From assembly GCF_039534165.1 (NCBI RefSeq), contig NZ_BAAAUX010000001.1, forward strand, positions 219,912 to 283,911: a stretch of DNA of 64,000 nt, written 5' to 3'. Made by a program: the position numbers and the translations under genes. Of the stretch, positions 36,255-44,675 are shown in pieces. The DNA is from Saccharopolyspora_D taberi (GTDB taxonomy: Bacteria > Actinomycetota > Actinomycetes > Mycobacteriales > Pseudonocardiaceae). The notes beneath the pieces are model-generated. The model worked only from the letters and a program-made list of their open reading frames with translations. It was not told the DNA's origin and did no database searches. How positions within the stretch are numbered: the first letter of the stretch is position 1; each line of letters opens with the position of its first letter.

Positions 36255-38738
36255 GTGCCGGGACACCCCGTCGAGGTCGCGCCGGACGACCTCACCGACA
36301 ACACGACCACACCGGTCGGCACCGAACAGATCTTCGCCGAGGTGCTGGCCGGTGTCGTGCGCACCGAGCAGGTTTCGGTCCACAGCAACTTCTTCGACGA
36401 CCTCGGAGCCGACTCCATGGTCATGGCCCAGTTCTGCGCCCGGGTGCGCAAGCGGGACGACCTGCCGTCGGTGTCGATGAAGGACGTCTACCGGCACCCC
36501 ACGATCAGCAGCCTGGCCACCGCGCTGTCCGGCGACGAGGCGCCCGCGGCGCCCGCCCCGGAGCCGGCGCGGGTGGCCGAACCGGTGAGCAGGGCGCAGC
36601 ACCTGCTCTGCGGGACGCTCCAGCTGCTGGCCTTCCTGCTGCTGGCCTGCGTCGGTTCGATCGTGCTGACCGCGGGCTTCGAGTGGATCTCCGAGGGCGC
36701 CGGCGTTGTCGGCATCTACCTGCGGGCCCTGCTGTTCACCAGCGTGACCTTCACCGCCGCGTGCGTGCTCCCGATCCTCGCGAAGTGGACGATCATCGGC
36801 CGGTGGAAGCCCCGGGAGATCCGGATCTGGAGCCTGGACTACTTCCGCTTCTGGTTCGTCAAAACGCTGGTGCGGGCCAACCCGCTCGCCCTGTTCACCG
36901 GCTCCCCGCTGAACGTGCTCTACCTGCGCCTGCTGGGCGCGCGGGTCGGGCGCGGCGTGGTGATCCTGACCAGGCACCTCCCGGTGTGCACTGACCTGGT
37001 GTCCATCGGCGCGGGCACGGTCGTCCGCAAGGACGCCTACGTCCAGAGCTACCGCGCGCACTCCGGGATGATCCAGACCGGACCGGTCTCCCTCGGCGAA
37101 AACGTGTTCGTCGGCGAGGCGTCCGTGGTCGACATCGGCACGTCCATGGGCGACGGCTCCCTGCTCGGCCGGTCCTCCTCGCTCCACGCCGGGCAGGCCG
37201 TGCCCGCGGGCGAGCGGTGGCACGGTTCCCCGGCGCAGCGGACCGGCATGGAGTACCCGGCGGTCGAACCCGCCCGCTGCGGCACCCTGCGCCGCGCGGT
37301 CTACGCCACGCTGCAACTGGTGGTGCTGCTGAGCATTTCGCTGCCGCTGGTGACCGGTGGCGCGACGATGCTGCTCACCGGCGTCCCGCGGCTGGCCCAG
37401 ATCCTGCAGGCGGGCGAACTGGCCTTCACGTCCTGGGCGTTCTGGCGCGAGGCGCTGGCCGTGTCGCTGCTGCTGTTCTTCGGTGCGCTGGTGGTCGGCC
37501 TGCTGACGGTGGCGACGATCCCGCGGCTGCTCAACCTCGCCATCACTCCGGGCAAGGCGTACCGGCTCTACGGCATCCGGTTCTGGGCCCAGCGGGCCAT
37601 CGCGCGGATGACCAACAGCAAGTTCCTCATGTTGCTGTTCGGCGACAGCTCCTACGTCGTGCCCTACCTGCGCTGGATCGGGTACCGGCTGACCCCGGTC
37701 GTGCAGACCGGGTCGAACTTCGGCACCGAGGTCAAGCACGACAACCCGTTCGTGACCACGGTCGGCAGCGGCACGATGGTCGCCGACGGGCTCTCGGTCA
37801 TCAACGCCGAGTACTCGAACACGTCGTTCCGCGTGGCCGAGGCGAAGGTCGGGCCGCACAACTTCCTCGGCAACCACATCGTCTACCCGCCCGGCGGGCG
37901 GACCGGCGACGACTGCCTGCTCGCGACCAAGGTCATGGTTCCCATCGACGGCAAGGTCCGCGAGGGCGTGGGGCTGCTGGGCGCGCCCAGCATGGAGATC
38001 CCGCGCACGGTGCAGCGGGACAAGAGCCTGGAGGTCGCCGACCACGAGCGGCACAGCAGGCTCCGCATCAAGAACCGGCACAACCTCGCCACCATTGGCT
38101 GGTTCCTGCTGGTCCGCTGGGTGCACCTCTTCGTCGTCACCGTGCTGGCCGGGGCAGCGGCCGACCTCTACGGGCACATGGCGTCCTGGTCGGTCGCGCT
38201 GGCCACCGTCCTGGTCCTGCTGTTCACCGTCGCCTACAACGTGCTGGTCGACCGGATCGTCACGAAGGTCCACCCGCAGCGGCCGATGTTCTGCTCGATC
38301 TACGACCTCCGCTTCTGGCGGCACGAGCGGTACTGGAAGGTGCCGGAGACCGACTACCTGGCGATGTTCAACGGCACCGCGTTCAAACCGCTGCTGTGGC
38401 GGCTGATGGGTGCGCGGGTCGGCAAGCGCGTCTTCGACGACGGCTGCTACATCTCCGAGCGCAGGCTGACCGCGATCGGCGACGACGCGATCCTCAACGT
38501 GGGCAGCAAGATCCAGTGCCACTCGCAGGAGGACGGGTCGTTCAAGTCCGACCACAGCGAGCTGGGCAGCCGTTGCACGGTCGGCATCAGCACGCTCGTG
38601 CACTACGGCGTGACCGTGGGCGACGACGCGGTGCTGGGGCCGGATTCCTTCCTGATGAAGGGCGAGTACGTACCCGACCAGGCGCAGTGGGTCGGGAACC
38701 CGGCGCGGGAACTGGCAGGCGAAAGGGCAGTGGCATGA
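36255..38738 (+). CDS. stand-alone carrier plus Pls-type NRPS terminal membrane domain
   Basis: 827 residues. Residues about 15-95 are a peptidyl carrier domain with phosphopantetheine Ser54 (DDLGADSMVMAQF). The rest resembles the terminal region of Pls/PosA NRPSs. It has transmembrane helices at about 118-140, 150-175, 355-385, 395-435 and 610-665 (paired), alternating with three left-handed beta-helix (hexapeptide) soluble segments (about 225-330, 470-600, 690-815). In epsilon-poly-lysine synthetase this region condenses monomers iteratively and is preceded by A and T domains in one chain; here no A domain is attached. GTG start with AGGGAG 5 bases upstream; overlaps the next NRPS gene by ATGA. 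Confidence 0.85.
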   Translation: MPGHPVEVAPDDLTDNTTTPVGTEQIFAEVLAGVVRTEQVSVHSNFFDDLGADSMVMAQFCARVRKRDDLPSVSMKDVYRHPTISSLATALSGDEAPAAPAPEPARVAEPVSRAQHLLCGTLQLLAFLLLACVGSIVLTAGFEWISEGAGVVGIYLRALLFTSVTFTAACVLPILAKWTIIGRWKPREIRIWSLDYFRFWFVKTLVRANPLALFTGSPLNVLYLRLLGARVGRGVVILTRHLPVCTDLVSIGAGTVVRKDAYVQSYRAHSGMIQTGPVSLGENVFVGEASVVDIGTSMGDGSLLGRSSSLHAGQAVPAGERWHGSPAQRTGMEYPAVEPARCGTLRRAVYATLQLVVLLSISLPLVTGGATMLLTGVPRLAQILQAGELAFTSWAFWREALAVSLLLFFGALVVGLLTVATIPRLLNLAITPGKAYRLYGIRFWAQRAIARMTNSKFLMLLFGDSSYVVPYLRWIGYRLTPVVQTGSNFGTEVKHDNPFVTTVGSGTMVADGLSVINAEYSNTSFRVAEAKVGPHNFLGNHIVYPPGGRTGDDCLLATKVMVPIDGKVREGVGLLGAPSMEIPRTVQRDKSLEVADHERHSRLRIKNRHNLATIGWFLLVRWVHLFVVTVLAGAAADLYGHMASWSVALATVLVLLFTVAYNVLVDRIVTKVHPQRPMFCSIYDLRFWRHERYWKVPETDYLAMFNGTAFKPLLWRLMGARVGKRVFDDGCYISERRLTAIGDDAILNVGSKIQCHSQEDGSFKSDHSELGSRCTVGISTLVHYGVTVGDDAVLGPDSFLMKGEYVPDQAQWVGNPARELAGERAVA

Positions 38739-41700
38739 GGACCGACCGCATGAGGACCGACGCCGAGTTCTGGAGCGACGTGCTGTCCGCGGGCGGGGGC
38801 ACCTCGATTCCGCGCTGGACCGCCGTCCCGGCGGCGGGCGCCGCCGAGGATCTTGGCGCTGCCAAGGGTTCCGGTGCTGCCGAGGGTTCCGGTGCTGCCG
38901 AGGGTTCCGGTGCTGCCGAGGGGCCCGGGGTCGCCGAGCACTCTGGCGCCGCCGAGCGTCCCGGTGCTGCCGAACGTCCTGGCGTCGCGGAGCGTCCTGG
39001 CGCCGCTGAGCGTCCCGGTGTCGCCGAGCGCTCTGGCGCTGCCCAACGCTCCGATGCCGCCGAGCGTCCTGGCGCTGCCGAGCACCCCGGTGCCGCCGAG
39101 CGTCCCGGTGCCGCCGAACCCCCCGGAGTCGCCGAGCACGAGGAACCGCTGCCGCTGGAGCCGGTGCGCCGGCTGGCCGACGAGCTGGCGGTGCCGCTGG
39201 GCGCCGTGCTGCTCGCCGCGCACGCCAAGGTGCTGTCCGCGCTCTCCGGCGAGACCGAGGTGGTGACCGGCCGCGACGGGAGGCCGTGCCGGCTGTCCAC
39301 CGGCCCGGTGACCTGGCGGGAGCTGGTCCTGGCCACTCACCGGACCGAGTCGGAACTGTTGTCGCGCAAGGGTTTCCCCGGGCTGACCGAGCCGCTGTTC
39401 GAGACTTCGTTCGGAGCAGGCGACCTCGCCGCCGACACCGTGCTGCACGTCGGCCTCCGCGGGGACCGGCTCGTGCTGCGCTACCGGACCGAGGCGCTGG
39501 ACGCCGGGGCCGCGGCCCGGATCGCGGGCTACCACCGGACCGCGCTGGAGCTGATCGCGGCCGACCCGGACGCCGAGCACGGGCGCCAGAGCCTGCTGTC
39601 GGTCGAAGAGCTCCAGCACCAGCTCGACGACCTGGCCGGTCCGCGCCGGGAGCTGCCGGACCGCCGGTTCCACGAGCTGTTCGAGGCCAGGGCCGCGCTG
39701 CACCCGGACGCCGTCGCGGCCGTGCAGGGCGACCGGCGGTGGACCTACGGCGAGCTGAACTCCCGCGCCAACCGGCTGGCCAGGGCGCTGCTGGCGCGCG
39801 GGCTGCGCCGGGAGGGCGTCGTCGCCGTGGTGACCGAACGCGACCTGGACTGGATGGCCGCGGTCATCGCGATCTTCAAGGCGGGCGGCGCGTACCTGCC
39901 GATCGAGCCGCACTTCCCGGCCGACCGCATCGCGACCACGCTCACCCGCGCGGAGTGCTCGCTCGTGCTGACCGAACCGGAAAGCACGACCACATTGGAC
40001 CAGGCGCTCGACGAACTCCCCGCTGTGCGGCGGATCTTCATCACCGACGCGTACGAGGAGGAGCACGACGACAGCGATCCCGGGGTGGCCGTGACCCCGG
40101 ACCAGCTCGCCTACATCTACTTCACCTCGGGTTCGACCGGCGAGCCCAAGGGCGCCATGTGCGAGCACGGCGGCATGCTCAACCACCTCTTCGCCAAGAT
40201 CGACGACCTGGAGATCGCCGAGGGGCAGGTGGTCGCGCAGACCGCCCCGCAGTGCTTCGACATCTCGCTGTGGCAGCTGGTCTCGGCGCTGCTGGTCGGC
40301 GGGCGCACGCTTCTGGTCGAGCAGGAGGTGGTCCTCGACGTCGAGCGGTTCGTCGACCGGATCGCCGAGGGCCGGGTCGGCGTGCTCCAGGTCGTGCCGT
40401 CCTACCTGGAAGTCGTTCTGTCCTATTTGGAGGATCATCCCCGGGAGCTGCCGGACCTGCGGTGCGTTTCGGTCACCGGCGAGGCGTTGAAGCTGGAGCT
40501 CGCGCACCGCTGGTTCGCCACCGAACCGGGAATCCGGCTGGTCAACGCCTACGGGCTGACCGAGACCTCGGACGACACCAACCACGAGGTCATGGACCGG
40601 CCTCCGGAAGGGGACCGGGTGCCGCTCGGGCCCGCGGTCAACAACGTCAGCGTCCGCGTCGTCGACGAGCAGCTGTCCCCGGTGCCGCTCGGCGCACCCG
40701 GCGAGATCGTCTTCTCCGGGATCTGCGTCGGCCGCGGGTACGTCAACGACCCGGAGCGCACGAAGCGCGCGTTCACCACCGATCCGCACCGCCCCGGCCA
40801 GCGGCTCTACCGCAGCGGCGACCAGGGGCGCTGGCGGCCGGGCGGGAAGCTGGAGTTCCTGGGCCGCCGGGACACCCAGGTCAAGATCCGCGGTTTCCGC
40901 ATCGAGATCGGCGAGATCGAGAACACCCTGCTGCGGGTGCCCGGGGTCCGCGACGGTGCGGTGGTCGTCGCCGAACGGGCCGGTCAGAACAAGCACCTGG
41001 TCGCGTTCTACTCCGGTCCGCGGGAGCTGGACGGCGAACTGCTGCGGGAGCGGCTGGCCGCGGCGCTGCCGGAGTACATGGTCCCGTCGGACTTCCACTG
41101 GCGGGAGCAGCTGCCGCTGACCGCCAACAGCAAGATCGACCGCAAGGTCCTGACCGCGCTGGCCGAGGAACTGGGCGCGGCCCGGGACGACTACCGCGCG
41201 CCGAGCACGCCGACCGAGCGGCGGCTGGCCGCGGCGTGGGCGAAGGTCCTCGGCGTGCCGGAGGACGAGGTCGGCAGGCACGACGACTTCTTCGACCGCG
41301 GCGGAACCTCGCTGTCGGCGGTGAAGCTGGCGATCGGGCTCAAGCGGGAGATCTCGCTCGCCGACATCACCCGGCACCCCGTGCTGGCCGACCAGGCCGA
41401 GCTGGCCGACGACCGGGCGGGCGTCCACACCGGACTGCTGCAACAGCTGTCCGAATCGGACGGTCCGGCGCTGGTGTGCTTCCCGCCCGCGGGCGGGAAC
41501 GCGGTGAACTTCCGCCCGCTGGCCGACGCGCTGCACGGGATCCGGGTGTTCGCGGTGGAACTGCCGGGGCACGATCCGGCCGGGAGCCCGGAGTTCGCCT
41601 CCCTGGAGCAGGTCGTCGACCGCGTCGTCGCCGAGATCGAAGCGCGGGGGTTGACCGGGGTTCTGCTGTGGGGCCACTCGTCGGGTGCGGCGTTCGCGCT

Positions 41701-42136
41701 GGCGGTGGCGCGGAAGCTGCGCGATGTCCAGCGCGTGTTCGTCGGAGCGCAGCTGCTCGGCGACGCCGCCGGACGGCGGGCGGCGATCACCGAGCTGGAC
41801 GGGCGCGGCGACGCCGAGATCGCCGCCGACCTGGACCTGCCCGACGCGCGCACCGGAGCCGCCTTCCGGCACGACTTCGCCTGCGCCAACCGGTACCTCG
41901 CCGAGTTGCTGGAAACTCCGCCGGAACCGAAGCTGTCCGTCCCGGTGACGGCGGTCGTCGCCGCCGACGATCCGCTCACGGCGGAGTTCCGGGAACGCCA
42001 CGGGGAGTGGCGGACGCTGGCCGAGCACGTCGACCTGGTCGAACTCGCCGACGGCGGTCACCACTTCCCGCGCACCCGCCCGTCCGAAGCCGCCCGAGCC
42101 GTGCTGCGCGCGGCGTCGCTGCTGGCTTCCCCGTGA
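38735..42136 (+). CDS. one-module NRPS: condensation remnant, adenylation, carrier, thioesterase
   Basis: 1133 residues. Residues 1-40 and about 137-300 resemble the C-terminal part of a condensation domain without HHxxxDG, interrupted at 41-136 by a 16-unit repeat. Adenylation domain at about 305-800: A3 YFTSGSTGEPKGAM near 462, A4 FDISLWQ at about 508, A5 NAYGLTETSDD, A8 RDTQVKIRGFRIE, A10 NSKIDRK. Carrier Ser near 858 (DRGGTSLSAV). Thioesterase at about 900-1130 with GHSSG nucleophile near 980 and late GGHHFP. Reading the specificity positions gives D-I-W-Q-S-T-A-D-D-K; the acidic residues would suit a short side-chain amine such as diaminopropionate (inference). Confidence 0.9.
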   Translation: MRTDRMRTDAEFWSDVLSAGGGTSIPRWTAVPAAGAAEDLGAAKGSGAAEGSGAAEGSGAAEGPGVAEHSGAAERPGAAERPGVAERPGAAERPGVAERSGAAQRSDAAERPGAAEHPGAAERPGAAEPPGVAEHEEPLPLEPVRRLADELAVPLGAVLLAAHAKVLSALSGETEVVTGRDGRPCRLSTGPVTWRELVLATHRTESELLSRKGFPGLTEPLFETSFGAGDLAADTVLHVGLRGDRLVLRYRTEALDAGAAARIAGYHRTALELIAADPDAEHGRQSLLSVEELQHQLDDLAGPRRELPDRRFHELFEARAALHPDAVAAVQGDRRWTYGELNSRANRLARALLARGLRREGVVAVVTERDLDWMAAVIAIFKAGGAYLPIEPHFPADRIATTLTRAECSLVLTEPESTTTLDQALDELPAVRRIFITDAYEEEHDDSDPGVAVTPDQLAYIYFTSGSTGEPKGAMCEHGGMLNHLFAKIDDLEIAEGQVVAQTAPQCFDISLWQLVSALLVGGRTLLVEQEVVLDVERFVDRIAEGRVGVLQVVPSYLEVVLSYLEDHPRELPDLRCVSVTGEALKLELAHRWFATEPGIRLVNAYGLTETSDDTNHEVMDRPPEGDRVPLGPAVNNVSVRVVDEQLSPVPLGAPGEIVFSGICVGRGYVNDPERTKRAFTTDPHRPGQRLYRSGDQGRWRPGGKLEFLGRRDTQVKIRGFRIEIGEIENTLLRVPGVRDGAVVVAERAGQNKHLVAFYSGPRELDGELLRERLAAALPEYMVPSDFHWREQLPLTANSKIDRKVLTALAEELGAARDDYRAPSTPTERRLAAAWAKVLGVPEDEVGRHDDFFDRGGTSLSAVKLAIGLKREISLADITRHPVLADQAELADDRAGVHTGLLQQLSESDGPALVCFPPAGGNAVNFRPLADALHGIRVFAVELPGHDPAGSPEFASLEQVVDRVVAEIEARGLTGVLLWGHSSGAAFALAVARKLRDVQRVFVGAQLLGDAAGRRAAITELDGRGDAEIAADLDLPDARTGAAFRHDFACANRYLAELLETPPEPKLSVPVTAVVAADDPLTAEFRERHGEWRTLAEHVDLVELADGGHHFPRTRPSEAARAVLRAASLLASP
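38855..39142 (+). repeat. in-frame 18-bp minisatellite in the NRPS
   Basis: Sixteen tandem 18-bp units encoding six-residue units of the form G-A/V-A-E-x-S/P, where x is G, R, H or similar. The first four units are closest to each other; later ones drift towards GAAERP and GVAERP. All keep frame. It occupies residues 41-136 of the NRPS and forms a charged, flexible Ala/Pro linker. Unit number is expected to vary by slippage. Confidence 0.85.
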
Positions 42137-42167
42137 GCTGCCTGCTTCTTCGAGAAAGGAGAACGAG

Positions 42168-43145
42168 ATGGAGCCCACCTCCGCATCCCTGCTCGACCTG
42201 GACCTGCGACCGGGCAGGCCGCCGGTGCTGCGCGCGACCGGCGATCCGCCGGGCTGGGCGGCCGAGCACCGCGACGCGCTGCGCGCCGCCGTCACCGAAC
42301 ACGGCTCCGTCCTGGTCCGGGGACTCGGGATCGCGGACCGGGACCAGGCCATCGAGGTCTTCCGGCGGATGGGTAGCACGCTGATGACCGAACGTGAGGC
42401 GTTCGCGCCGAGGCAGACCTACGCCGAGGGCGTGTACTCGTCGTCGAAGTGGCCGCAGAACCAGCCGATGTGCATGCACCACGAGCTGAGCTACCTGCTG
42501 GAGTTCCCCGGCATGATGATGTTCTCCTGCCTCACCGCTCCGGTGGAGGGCGGTGCGACCGCCGTCGCCGACGCGCCGACCGTGCTCGGTGAACTGCCCC
42601 CGGACCTGGTCGAGCGGTTCGAGCGGGAGGGCTGGATGCTCGTCCGCAACTACAACGAGGAAATCGGAGCGTCCATCGAGGACGCGTTCGGAACGGCGGA
42701 CCGGTCCGCGGTCGAGAACTACTGCCGGGCCAACGAGATCGAGTTCGAGTGGCAGCCCGACGGCGGGCTGCGCACCTGGCAGCGCCGCCACGCCGTCGTG
42801 CGCCACCCGGTCTCCGGGAAGCGCTGCTGGTTCAACCAGATCGCGTTCCTCAGCGAGTGGACGATGGCGCCGGAGGTGCACGAGTACCTGGTCGACGTCT
42901 TCGGAGCGGAAGGGCTTCCGTTCAACACCCGCTTCGGCAACGGAGATCCGGTCGGCGAGGACGTCGTGGCGACGCTCAACGAGATCTACGACACCAACAC
43001 CGCGCGGGAGCCGTGGCAGGACGGCGACTTGCTGCTGGTCGACAACGTGCGGACCGCGCACAGCCGGGAGCCCTTCGGCGGGGAACGCGAGGTGCTCGTC
43101 GCTATGACCGATCCGGTGCGGCTGGCAGACTGCACGACCGGGTAA
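42168..43145 (+). CDS. TauD-family Fe(II)/2-oxoglutarate dioxygenase, SyrP/VioC-like
   Basis: 325 residues. The iron-binding facial triad reads H104-x-E106 (MCMHHELSY) and distal H298 (VRTAHSREPF), with Arg300 or a neighbouring Arg to hold 2-oxoglutarate. Glu in place of Asp in HxD is a mark of the amino-acid hydroxylases VioC, AsnO and SyrP, which hydroxylate at the beta carbon of free or carrier-bound residues. Its place between NRPS and sbnB suggests hydroxylation of the monomer or carrier-bound residue. AAGGAGAACGAG ribosome binding site. Confidence 0.88.
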   Translation: MEPTSASLLDLDLRPGRPPVLRATGDPPGWAAEHRDALRAAVTEHGSVLVRGLGIADRDQAIEVFRRMGSTLMTEREAFAPRQTYAEGVYSSSKWPQNQPMCMHHELSYLLEFPGMMMFSCLTAPVEGGATAVADAPTVLGELPPDLVERFEREGWMLVRNYNEEIGASIEDAFGTADRSAVENYCRANEIEFEWQPDGGLRTWQRRHAVVRHPVSGKRCWFNQIAFLSEWTMAPEVHEYLVDVFGAEGLPFNTRFGNGDPVGEDVVATLNEIYDTNTAREPWQDGDLLLVDNVRTAHSREPFGGEREVLVAMTDPVRLADCTTG

Positions 43146-43163
43146 ACCTAACCTAACCTAACC
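43145..43163 (+). repeat. AACCT tandem repeat between the dioxygenase and sbnB
   Basis: Nearly four copies of AACCT, beginning in the dioxygenase stop codon and ending 7 bases before the sbnB ribosome binding site GGAGGAG. The phrase CTAACCTAA equals one half of the actinobacterial IdeR/DmdR1 iron box, but the mirror half is missing. Confidence 0.6.
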
Positions 43164-43177
43164 ACTGGAGGAGTCGA

Positions 43178-44209
43178 ATGTCGGAGCTGACCGTCCCACC
43201 GTTCGCGGTGATTTCCGGAGCCCAGGTACAGAACGCCTTGCTGGGGCGCGAGAAGCAGGTCGTGGACCTGGTCGAGGCGACCTACCGGCTGCACGACGAG
43301 GGCGACTCGGTGAACCCGCCGTCGTACTTCCTGCGGTTCCCGGACCGGCCGTCCGACCGGATCATCGCGCTGCCCGCGTCGGCGGGCGGGCAGGTGCGGG
43401 TGGACGGGCTGAAGTGGATCTCCAGCTTCCCTGGCAACGTGTCCGCGGGCATCCCGCGCGCCTCGGCGGTGCTGATCCTCAACGACCACGACACCGGGTA
43501 CCCGTTCGCCTGCCTGGAGAGCTCGATCATCAGCGCCACCAGGACGGCGGCCTCGGCGGCGCTGGCCGCCGACCGGCTCAGCCGCGACCGGGCCCGCCCG
43601 GCGCGCGTCGGGTTCTTCGGCGTGGGGCTGATCGCCCGGTACATCCACACGTTCCTGGCCGGTACCGGCTGGTCGTTCGACGAGATCGGCGTGCACGACC
43701 TGTCCACCGAGCACGCGGCGGGCTTCGCCGGCTACCTGGAGCAGTCCGGCGCCACCGGCAAGATCACCGTGCACGACAGCGCGGAGTCGCTGATCCGCAA
43801 CAGCGACCTGGTGGTCTTCGCCACCGTGGCCGGTGAACCGCACGTCAGCGAGGTGTCCTGGTTCGAGCACAACCCGCTGGTGCTGCACGTGTCGCTGCGC
43901 GACCTGGCGCCGGAGATCGTGCTCGCGTCCACCAACATCGTCGACGACGTCGAGCACTGCCTGAAGGCCAACACCTCGCCGCACCTGGCCGAACAGCGCA
44001 CCGGGAACCGGGACTTCCTGGACGGCACCCTCGCCGACGTCATGGCCGGGCGGGTCCGGCCCGCGGCCGACCGGCCGCTGGTGTTCTCGCCGTTCGGCCT
44101 GGGCGTGCTCGACCTGGCGGTGGGCAAGTACGTCTACGACGAGGTTTCGCGGGCCGGCGAGCTGCACGTGATCGAGGACTTCTTCCACGAGCTCCGCCGC
44201 TACGGCTGA
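43178..44209 (+). CDS. sbnB: SbnB-like dehydrogenase of diaminopropionate biosynthesis
   Basis: 343 residues of the ornithine cyclodeaminase/mu-crystallin family. Rossmann loop FFGVGLIARYIHTFL is at about 146-160. N-terminal substrate residues include LKWISSFPGN, with the Lys typical of the family. In the SbnB/VioK group the enzyme oxidises N-(2-amino-2-carboxyethyl)-glutamate with NAD+, hydrolysing it to L-2,3-diaminopropionate. With sbnA at the other end of the cluster it forms a complete two-enzyme route. Followed by a bidirectional terminator that marks the cluster's right edge. Confidence 0.88.
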   Translation: MSELTVPPFAVISGAQVQNALLGREKQVVDLVEATYRLHDEGDSVNPPSYFLRFPDRPSDRIIALPASAGGQVRVDGLKWISSFPGNVSAGIPRASAVLILNDHDTGYPFACLESSIISATRTAASAALAADRLSRDRARPARVGFFGVGLIARYIHTFLAGTGWSFDEIGVHDLSTEHAAGFAGYLEQSGATGKITVHDSAESLIRNSDLVVFATVAGEPHVSEVSWFEHNPLVLHVSLRDLAPEIVLASTNIVDDVEHCLKANTSPHLAEQRTGNRDFLDGTLADVMAGRVRPAADRPLVFSPFGLGVLDLAVGKYVYDEVSRAGELHVIEDFFHELRRYG

Positions 44210-44222
44210 GCGGTGTCGTGCC

Positions 44223-44251
44223 GACCCCCGCGCCCGGCCGGCGCGGGGGTC
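44223..44251. terminator. bidirectional terminator between sbnB and arsC
   Basis: Perfect 12-bp arms GACCCCCGCGCC and GGCGCGGGGGTC with a 5-base loop. The right arm reaches the arsC stop codon at 44250, so it serves both converging genes. Confidence 0.7.
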
Positions 44252-44675
44252 AGTTCCCGGTGGCGATCTCCGCGAGCAGGCTCTGGACGCGGTGGTCGAT
44301 GTCGTCGCGGATCCTGCGGACCTCGTCCACCGGCCTGCCTGCCGGGTCGTCCAGCTCCCAGTCGAGGTAGCGCTTGCCGGGGAAGACCGGGCAGGCGTCG
44401 CCGCAGCCCATCGTGATGACCACGTCCGCGGCCTCCACGGCGTCGGTGGTGAGCTTCTTGGGGAACTCCTGCGAGAGGTCGAGGCCGAGTTCTTCCATGA
44501 CGACCAGCACGGCGGGGTTGATGGTCTCGGCCGGTGCCGACCCCGCCGAACGGACCCGCACCCGCCCCTGGGAGCGGTGGTGCAGCAGGGCGGCGGCCAT
44601 CTGCGAACGTCCCGCGTTGTGCACGCAGACGAACAGGACTTCGGGTGTTGCGGACACGGTTGCTCCAGGGTTCAT
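44250..44675 (-). CDS. arsC: arsenate reductase, low-molecular-weight phosphatase type
   Basis: 141 residues. The PTP loop CX5R is at C17-VHNAGR23 followed by S-Q-M, and the resolving-cysteine region is MGCGDACPVFPG, followed by YLDWELDDP. This is the arsenate reductase branch (mycothiol- or thioredoxin-linked in actinobacteria) rather than a protein tyrosine phosphatase. ATG at 44675 overlaps the pump gene stop (ATGA). Reduces arsenate so that the pump can export arsenite. Confidence 0.92.
   Translation of the reverse strand: MNPGATVSATPEVLFVCVHNAGRSQMAAALLHHRSQGRVRVRSAGSAPAETINPAVLVVMEELGLDLSQEFPKKLTTDAVEAADVVITMGCGDACPVFPGKRYLDWELDDPAGRPVDEVRRIRDDIDHRVQSLLAEIATGN

Noticed and set aside
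38855..39142. CRISPR array
   Set aside because: Units are 18 bp, contiguous without spacers, keep the reading frame and lie inside a gene.
36192..42379. Very long open frames on the minus strand opposite the Pls-like gene and NRPS (over 800 and 1200 codons)
   Set aside because: High third-position G+C keeps antisense frames open. Their translations are Arg/Gly/Pro/His-rich without motifs, while the plus-strand frames contain complete carrier, adenylation and thioesterase signatures.
43145..43163. Telomere-like or CRISPR-like repeat
   Set aside because: Only a 5-base unit repeated fewer than four times in an intergenic gap; no spacers, no cas genes, and far too short for a telomere.
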